Shown here one piece after another: positions 5,868-8,935 of a stretch of 8,935 nucleotides of DNA. Numbering within the stretch: position 1 is the stretch's first letter; each line of letters begins with the position of its first letter. The notes beneath the pieces were generated by a model, which worked only from the letters and a program-made list of their open reading frames with translations, was not told the origin of the DNA and did no database searches. Origin of the DNA: Propionibacteriaceae bacterium (GTDB taxonomy: Bacteria > Actinomycetota > Actinomycetes > Propionibacteriales > Propionibacteriaceae); NCBI GenBank assembly GCA_030528545.1, contig JAUMYR010000006.1:14919-23853 (forward strand), written 5' to 3'. The position numbers were made by a program, and so were the translations under genes.

Positions 5868-6980
5868 ATGGACCAGGTTGACCTGCCCCGGACCCGTTCG
5901 TGGGCTTCGACGATGCGCGGGCATGCCCACGGCGGCACCGTCAGCGCGCATTCCAGCCCAGGGGCCTCCTTTGGGCCGCTTCCGCTCCACGACCGGCGCG
6001 CCCGCGAAGCTGCCGAGACCCGCACGCTGCGCCCCGGGGCCACGCTATCCAGCGGGGCCGGGAACCGCGCGGTCGAAGAGGAACCCGACCCCATGCGCAC
6101 CTGCTTCGAGCGGGACCGGGACCGGATCGTCCACTCCACCGCCTTTCGCCGCCTCGCCGGCAAGACCCAGGTCGTGGTGTTTCCCCGCGACCACCAACGC
6201 ACCCGGCTGACGCACGCCTTGGAGGTCGCCCAGTGTGCGGTCTCGATCGCCCGCGGCCTGCGGGTCAACGTCACCCTCGCCGAGGCGATCGCGCTCGGCC
6301 ACGATTGCGGGCACGGTCCCGGCGGACACGCTTCAGAGGACGCTTTCGACGCCTTCATCCCCGAAGGCTATGACCACGGCCCGTGGGGAGCCGATGTTGT
6401 GCTGACCGGCCTCAACCTGTGCGCCGAGACCCTCGACGGCATCCGCAACCATTCCTGGTCACGCCCCGCCCCGCTCACGATCGAGGGCGAGATCGTGTCC
6501 TGGGCGGACCGGATCGCCTACTGTGCCCATGACCTTGAGGACGCGATCTGCGCTGGCATCGTCACCGCCTCCGAACTGCCGCCGATCGTCCGCGAGGTCG
6601 CTGGCACGACGCGGCGCGATCAGTTGCGCACCTTCATCACGGCGCTGGTTACCACCTCGAACGAGTCCGGACATGTCGCCATGGACGCCACCACCGCGGA
6701 AGCGCTGGCCGCCCTGCGCAGATTCAATTACGAACGCATTTACACTAGGCCCGATTCGGTGGCCCAGTCGGTCGCGGTGGTCCGCGTCCTGCGTTCCCTC
6801 GTGGAGTATTACCTGGCCAATCCGCACCACCTACCCAGCGAATATCTCACTCCCGATGCCGTGCGGGGCGCGGTGACCTATGTCGGCGGCATGACCGATC
6901 GGTTTGCTTTCGAGCAAGCGGTGGAGCTTCTGTCGTGGGATTTGAGTAGACTTCCGCAAAGCGTTGGGCGGGGAGCGTGA
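5868..6980 (+). CDS. dgt: dGTPase-family deoxynucleotide triphosphohydrolase (HD domain), 370 aa
   Basis: It probably hydrolyses dNTPs to deoxynucleosides plus triphosphate, tuning dNTP pools. The family core begins at ERDRDRIVHSTAFRRLAGKT (81-100). HD-domain ligands are visible: H116 in RLTHALEV, H145-D146 in LGHDCGH, and D214 in WADRIAY. H154 and E157 in GGHASE match the catalytic His/Glu of E. coli Dgt (GHxGE). The usual PPFGHxGE reads GPGGHASE here, and the usual F-E-H-N-x-Q segment reads YDHGPWGADVV (168-178), so the nucleotide or effector site may differ. The C-terminus keeps MTDRFA (about 350). The N-terminal 75 residues are Gly/Ala/Arg-rich and not conserved. Length fits the short dGTPase class. 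ATG 5868 has good ribosome-site matches. It lies 24 nt after fetB, and the next gene follows after 68 nt. Family certain; preferred substrate unknown. Confidence 0.92.
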   Translation: MDQVDLPRTRSWASTMRGHAHGGTVSAHSSPGASFGPLPLHDRRAREAAETRTLRPGATLSSGAGNRAVEEEPDPMRTCFERDRDRIVHSTAFRRLAGKTQVVVFPRDHQRTRLTHALEVAQCAVSIARGLRVNVTLAEAIALGHDCGHGPGGHASEDAFDAFIPEGYDHGPWGADVVLTGLNLCAETLDGIRNHSWSRPAPLTIEGEIVSWADRIAYCAHDLEDAICAGIVTASELPPIVREVAGTTRRDQLRTFITALVTTSNESGHVAMDATTAEALAALRRFNYERIYTRPDSVAQSVAVVRVLRSLVEYYLANPHHLPSEYLTPDAVRGAVTYVGGMTDRFAFEQAVELLSWDLSRLPQSVGRGA

Positions 6981-7034
6981 GCCTACCGTCCTCGTTCATT
7001 ACTGTGGGGTACAACACCAGCAGCAAACATCACC

Positions 7035-7044
7035 AGAGGGGGAA
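7035..7044 (+). promoter_or_regulatory. Ribosome binding site of the Gln/Tyr-rich protein
   Basis: AGAGGGGGAA ends 4 nt before GTG 7049. It decides for this start over a GTG at 6977 that overlaps the end of dgt and has no ribosome site. Confidence 0.7.
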
Positions 7045-7048
7045 CTCC

Positions 7049-7570
7049 GTGTCACAGTATCAGTCCGGGTCATACCAGGATCCATATGGCCAGCAGAGCC
7101 AGTACGGCCAGCAAGGTCAGTACGGCCAGCAGAACCAGTACGGTCAGCAGCCATATGGCCAGTCCCCGTATGCCCAGCCCTATGACTACGGTCAGCAGGC
7201 GGCTCAGCCCTACGACTACGGCACCCCCGTCGTGGAGAAGAAGCCCAGCACCTTCGGCATCGCCTCGTTCGCCGTCGTGATGATCGGCAGCCTGCTCTTC
7301 GGCTGGCCCTTCCAGAGCATCAACCTGCCAGCGGTCGTCGATAACCCCAATGCCGCCAACGAACCATCCCTGGAGAGCGCCAGCCTGCTCATCGTGTTTG
7401 GCGCCCTCGTGATCTTCGTCGGTTTCGTGCTCTCGATCGTCGCGATCGCCATCGCGCGAGGCCGGGTGTGGGCCATCGTCGGCCTGATCCTGAGCTTCAT
7501 CATGCCCTGGATCTTCGCGATCGTGTTCATGTTCTTGAACCCGACGCTGCAATCAGTCCTTCAACGCTAG
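7049..7570 (+). CDS. Small membrane protein with Gln/Tyr/Gly-rich N-terminal repeats, 173 aa
   Basis: I do not recognise a named family beyond the common actinobacterial type of a low-complexity cytoplasmic tail followed by membrane helices. Residues 1-60 are dominated by YGQQ units: three consecutive YGQQxQ hexapeptides (x = S, G, N) from residue 13, a fourth YGQQ, then YGQ, YAQ and two PYDYG motifs. A short KK-containing stretch leads to a hydrophobic segment (about 69-88), a polar, probably external loop with Asn/Pro/Glu (about 90-110), a second hydrophobic span (about 112-136), an ARGR turn and a third (about 140-163). There is no signal peptide before the tail, so the repeats should be cytoplasmic. 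The start is GTG 7049 by its ribosome site. It lies 68 nt after dgt. Function unknown; the tail could mediate self-association or partner binding, but that is inference. Confidence 0.8.
   Translation: MSQYQSGSYQDPYGQQSQYGQQGQYGQQNQYGQQPYGQSPYAQPYDYGQQAAQPYDYGTPVVEKKPSTFGIASFAVVMIGSLLFGWPFQSINLPAVVDNPNAANEPSLESASLLIVFGALVIFVGFVLSIVAIAIARGRVWAIVGLILSFIMPWIFAIVFMFLNPTLQSVLQR
7085..7150 (+). repeat. 18-bp coding tandem repeat (YGQQxQ)
   Basis: Three 18-bp units (7085-7102, 7103-7120, 7121-7138) plus a 12-bp partial unit (7139-7150) encode YGQQSQ, YGQQGQ, YGQQNQ and YGQQ. The units differ by only a few bases, so the array could expand or contract by replication slippage in multiples of 6 residues without changing frame. 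Confidence 0.85.
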
Positions 7571-7574
7571 CCGG

Positions 7575-7597
7575 GACGCCTAACCGCCCGAGGCGTC
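7575..7597. terminator. Shared hairpin between convergent membrane-protein gene and dusB
   Basis: GACGCCT (7575-7581) pairs perfectly with AGGCGTC (7591-7597) around a 9-nt loop. It starts 4 nt after the plus-strand gene's stop and overlaps the dusB stop codon (7580-7582), so it can form in both transcripts. There is no T-run on either side, so termination strength is uncertain. Confidence 0.55.
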
Positions 7598-8725
7598 GAG
7601 TTCGGCCCCGCTGAGGTCGAGCTCGATGCCATCGGCATCGTCCAGCCAGCCGTGAGGCATGGTCACCTTTGCCCGCGGCGAGCCCTGGCGGCCACGCGGT
7701 TGTCCCAGCTCGGTCACCGGGAACGGCGCGTGGGGATCCAGCTGGCCCAATAACCCGGCCAGTTCGCTGAGGCTGGAAACCATCGCCAGGCTACGCCGGA
7801 GTTCGCCCCCGGCCGGGAAACCCTTGAGATACCACGCGATGTGCTTGCGCAGATCGGTCAGCCCATGCCTTTCCCCCATATGGGCGGCCAGCAGTTCGCC
7901 ATGCCGGTACATCATCGCCGCCACCTCGCCAAGGGTCGGCAGGCCCGGGCGGGTTTGCCCAGTAAAGGCTGCGTCCAGATCGCGGAACAGCCACGGGCGC
8001 CCCAGACAGCCACGCCCGATCACCACACCGGCACAGCCCGTGAGCCTCACCATCTCAAGGGCATCGGCGGCCTCCCAGATGTCACCGTTGCCGAGCACCG
8101 GGATCGACACGGCCTCGACCAGACTGGCGATGAACTCCCAGCGAGCCTGACCTGCATAGGCCTCCTGCACGGTTCGGGCGTGCAACGCGATCGCGGCGCA
8201 GCCGGTCTCCTCGGCGATCCTTCCCGCGTCGAGATAGGTCTGGTGGTCCTCGTCGATCCCGATCCGGGTCTTCATCGTGACCGGGACGCCGAACTCGTCG
8301 GCTGCCCGGACCGTCGCGTCCAGGATCGCCCGCAACCGGTCGCGTTTCCACGGCAGGACCCCGCCCCCGCCCTTGCGGGTCACCTTCGGGACCGGGCAGC
8401 CGAAGTTCAGGTCGATGTGATGGACGCCGTAGTCGCGGCACAGGATGCGGGCCGCGTCCGCCATGGCCTTTGGGTCGACGCCATACAGTTGCACGGAGCG
8501 GACCTTCTCGGTCTCATCGAAGGCGAGCATGGCGGCGGTCTTGCGGTCGCCGATGACCAGCCCCCGTGAGGTGATCATCTCGCACACATACAGCCCAGCC
8601 CCTTGCTCGCGGCAGAGTTGCCGGTAGGCGACATTGGTGACACCGGCCATGGGCGCGAGGACGACGGGGACATCGACCACCACGGCGTCAGGGCGGCTGG
8701 GGGCATGGAGGCGCAGCGGTTGCAT
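7580..8725 (-). CDS. dusB: tRNA-dihydrouridine synthase (DusB/NifR3 type), 381 aa
   Basis: An FMN enzyme that reduces specific uridines in the tRNA D-loop to dihydrouridine using NADPH. The N-terminal TIM barrel shows LAPMAGVTN (23-31, FMN binding), DLNFGCPVPKVTRKGGGG (105-122) with catalytic C110 and K114, MKTRIG with K152, HARTVQEAYAG with H182, GNGDI (212-216) and GRGCLGRPW (237-245, phosphate binding). The helical C-terminal domain has RKHIAWYLKGFP (293-304). The last 50 or so residues form a variable Pro/Gly/Asp-rich tail. ATG 8725 is preceded by AAAGGA with 3 nt spacing and fits the family N-terminus. The frame stays open for 51 more codons upstream, but those come from the repeat region and look non-coding. 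It is transcribed toward the dgt group; its stop lies within the shared hairpin. Confidence 0.96.
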   Translation of the reverse strand: MQPLRLHAPSRPDAVVVDVPVVLAPMAGVTNVAYRQLCREQGAGLYVCEMITSRGLVIGDRKTAAMLAFDETEKVRSVQLYGVDPKAMADAARILCRDYGVHHIDLNFGCPVPKVTRKGGGGVLPWKRDRLRAILDATVRAADEFGVPVTMKTRIGIDEDHQTYLDAGRIAEETGCAAIALHARTVQEAYAGQARWEFIASLVEAVSIPVLGNGDIWEAADALEMVRLTGCAGVVIGRGCLGRPWLFRDLDAAFTGQTRPGLPTLGEVAAMMYRHGELLAAHMGERHGLTDLRKHIAWYLKGFPAGGELRRSLAMVSSLSELAGLLGQLDPHAPFPVTELGQPRGRQGSPRAKVTMPHGWLDDADGIELDLSGAELDASGG

Positions 8726-8728
8726 GGT

Positions 8729-8734
8729 TCCTTT
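8729..8734 (-). promoter_or_regulatory. Ribosome binding site of dusB
   Basis: AAAGGA on the minus strand, 3 nt before ATG 8725. The spacing is short but usable, and it supports this ATG over the longer open frame. Confidence 0.6.
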
Positions 8735-8750
8735 CGGCTTTCGGCCGTCC

Positions 8751-8780
8751 AGTATCGCCGATGATCCCCGGAGGTTCCAA
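8751..8780 (-). promoter_or_regulatory. Candidate sigma-70 type promoter of dusB
   Basis: On the minus strand TTGGAA (8780-8775) and GATACT (8756-8751) are separated by 18 nt, matching the -35 consensus at four of six positions and keeping the A2/T6 of the -10. Transcription would start about 20 nt before the ATG. The -35 lies inside the first copy of the direct repeat at 8766-8803. Confidence 0.4.
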
Positions 8781-8861
8781 CCGGGGCCGGGCACCGGAAT
8801 CGCCTGGTGGACCGCCGCGGTTTGGCCCCGAAGGTGCCAACCGGGCCGGTACCGGAATCGC
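8766..8861. repeat. Two imperfect 36-38 bp direct repeats upstream of dusB, 60 bp apart
   Basis: Copy 1 (8766-8803) and copy 2 (8826-8861) begin exactly 60 bp apart and share CCCCG, GGT, CCAACCGGG, CCGG and ACCGGAATCGC, with two clear substitutions and two single-base length differences. Copy 2 contains the palindrome CCGGTACCGG and copy 1 contains GGTTCCAACC. The 60-bp spacing (near six helix turns) puts both on about the same DNA face. Copy 1 overlaps the candidate -35 of dusB. They could be operator sites or two copies of a genome-wide intergenic repeat. Confidence 0.65.
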
Positions 8862-8888
8862 TGCCCGGCTCCGGACACGGCCTATTCC

Positions 8889-8915
8889 TTTGCGTTAGGC
8901 GTTGTCCACCGCAAA
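8889..8915. repeat. 6-bp inverted repeat near the right edge
   Basis: TTTGCG (8889-8894) and CGCAAA (8910-8915) are perfect inverted arms around 15 nt, and the spacer includes TTGTCCACC (8902-8910), one base from the actinobacterial DnaA-box TTGTCCACA. The arms are short enough to arise by chance. This is the far upstream region of dusB or the flank of a gene outside the window. Confidence 0.25.
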
Positions 8916-8935
8916 CCTCTCCCCTATCAATTCTG

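Noticed and set aside
6977..7048. Longer start for the Gln/Tyr-rich protein (GTG 6977), overlapping dgt
   Set aside because: There is no ribosome site there, while GTG 7049 has AGAGGGGGAA 4 nt upstream and begins the low-complexity tail cleanly.
7841..8569. 242-codon plus-strand open frame opposite dusB
   Set aside because: It is antisense to conserved DusB motifs and has a His/Asp/Arg-rich shadow composition with no ribosome site.
8726..8878. N-terminal extension of DusB to 8878
   Set aside because: The added residues derive from the direct repeats, match no DusB N-terminus, and ATG 8725 has a ribosome site.

Overview
The window is high-GC bacterial DNA with many GTG starts, leaderless-looking promoters and tRNAs without an encoded CCA. 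That points to an Actinomycetota chromosome, most plausibly a fermentative Propionibacteriaceae-like organism. The lineage is inferred from protein flavour and gene content, not measured. Most genes are core housekeeping: DNA primase, a dNTPase, tRNA-dihydrouridine synthase, lactate dehydrogenase and a tRNA-Asn. As I recall, dusB, dgt, dnaG and a tRNA-Asn often lie close together in actinobacteria. Here ldh, a FetB-like permease and a small Gln/Tyr-rich membrane protein sit among them.

Layout. Positions 1-46 may hold the last codons of an upstream gene. A tRNA-Asn with a strong terminator lies on the minus strand (335 to 263), preceded by a 166-aa conserved hypothetical protein (881 to 381). 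A sigma-70 family factor (987-1706, plus) diverges from that protein across a spacer carrying a perfect inverted repeat. About 415 bp without a convincing gene (1707-2122) then separates the sigma gene from the 3' end of dnaG. On the minus strand, ldh (4963 to 4025) is followed after 57 nt by dnaG (3967 to 2123). Diverging from ldh, fetB (5079-5843), dgt (5868-6980) and the Gln/Tyr-rich membrane protein (7049-7570) run on the plus strand. They converge on dusB (8725 to 7580, minus) with a shared hairpin at the junction. The last 210 bp are the dusB upstream region and hold two imperfect copies of a 36-38 bp sequence exactly 60 bp apart.

Functionally, dgt (dNTP pool control) and dnaG (replication priming) are linked through DNA replication. 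dusB and tRNA-Asn belong to translation. LDH regenerates NAD+ from pyruvate and keeps the residues associated with fructose-1,6-bisphosphate control. The sigma factor has no visible anti-sigma partner. The permease has no visible ATPase partner.

I see no phage, transposon, CRISPR array, toxin-antitoxin pair or defence island, and nothing I would call a new multi-gene system. The best leads are regulatory: matching TA-N-ACT / 7 nt / GTG leaderless start geometry at dnaG and fetB, the paired repeats upstream of dusB, the inverted repeat between the sigma gene and its divergent neighbour, a sigma factor that seems to lack region 3, and a dGTPase-family protein with an altered HN motif.
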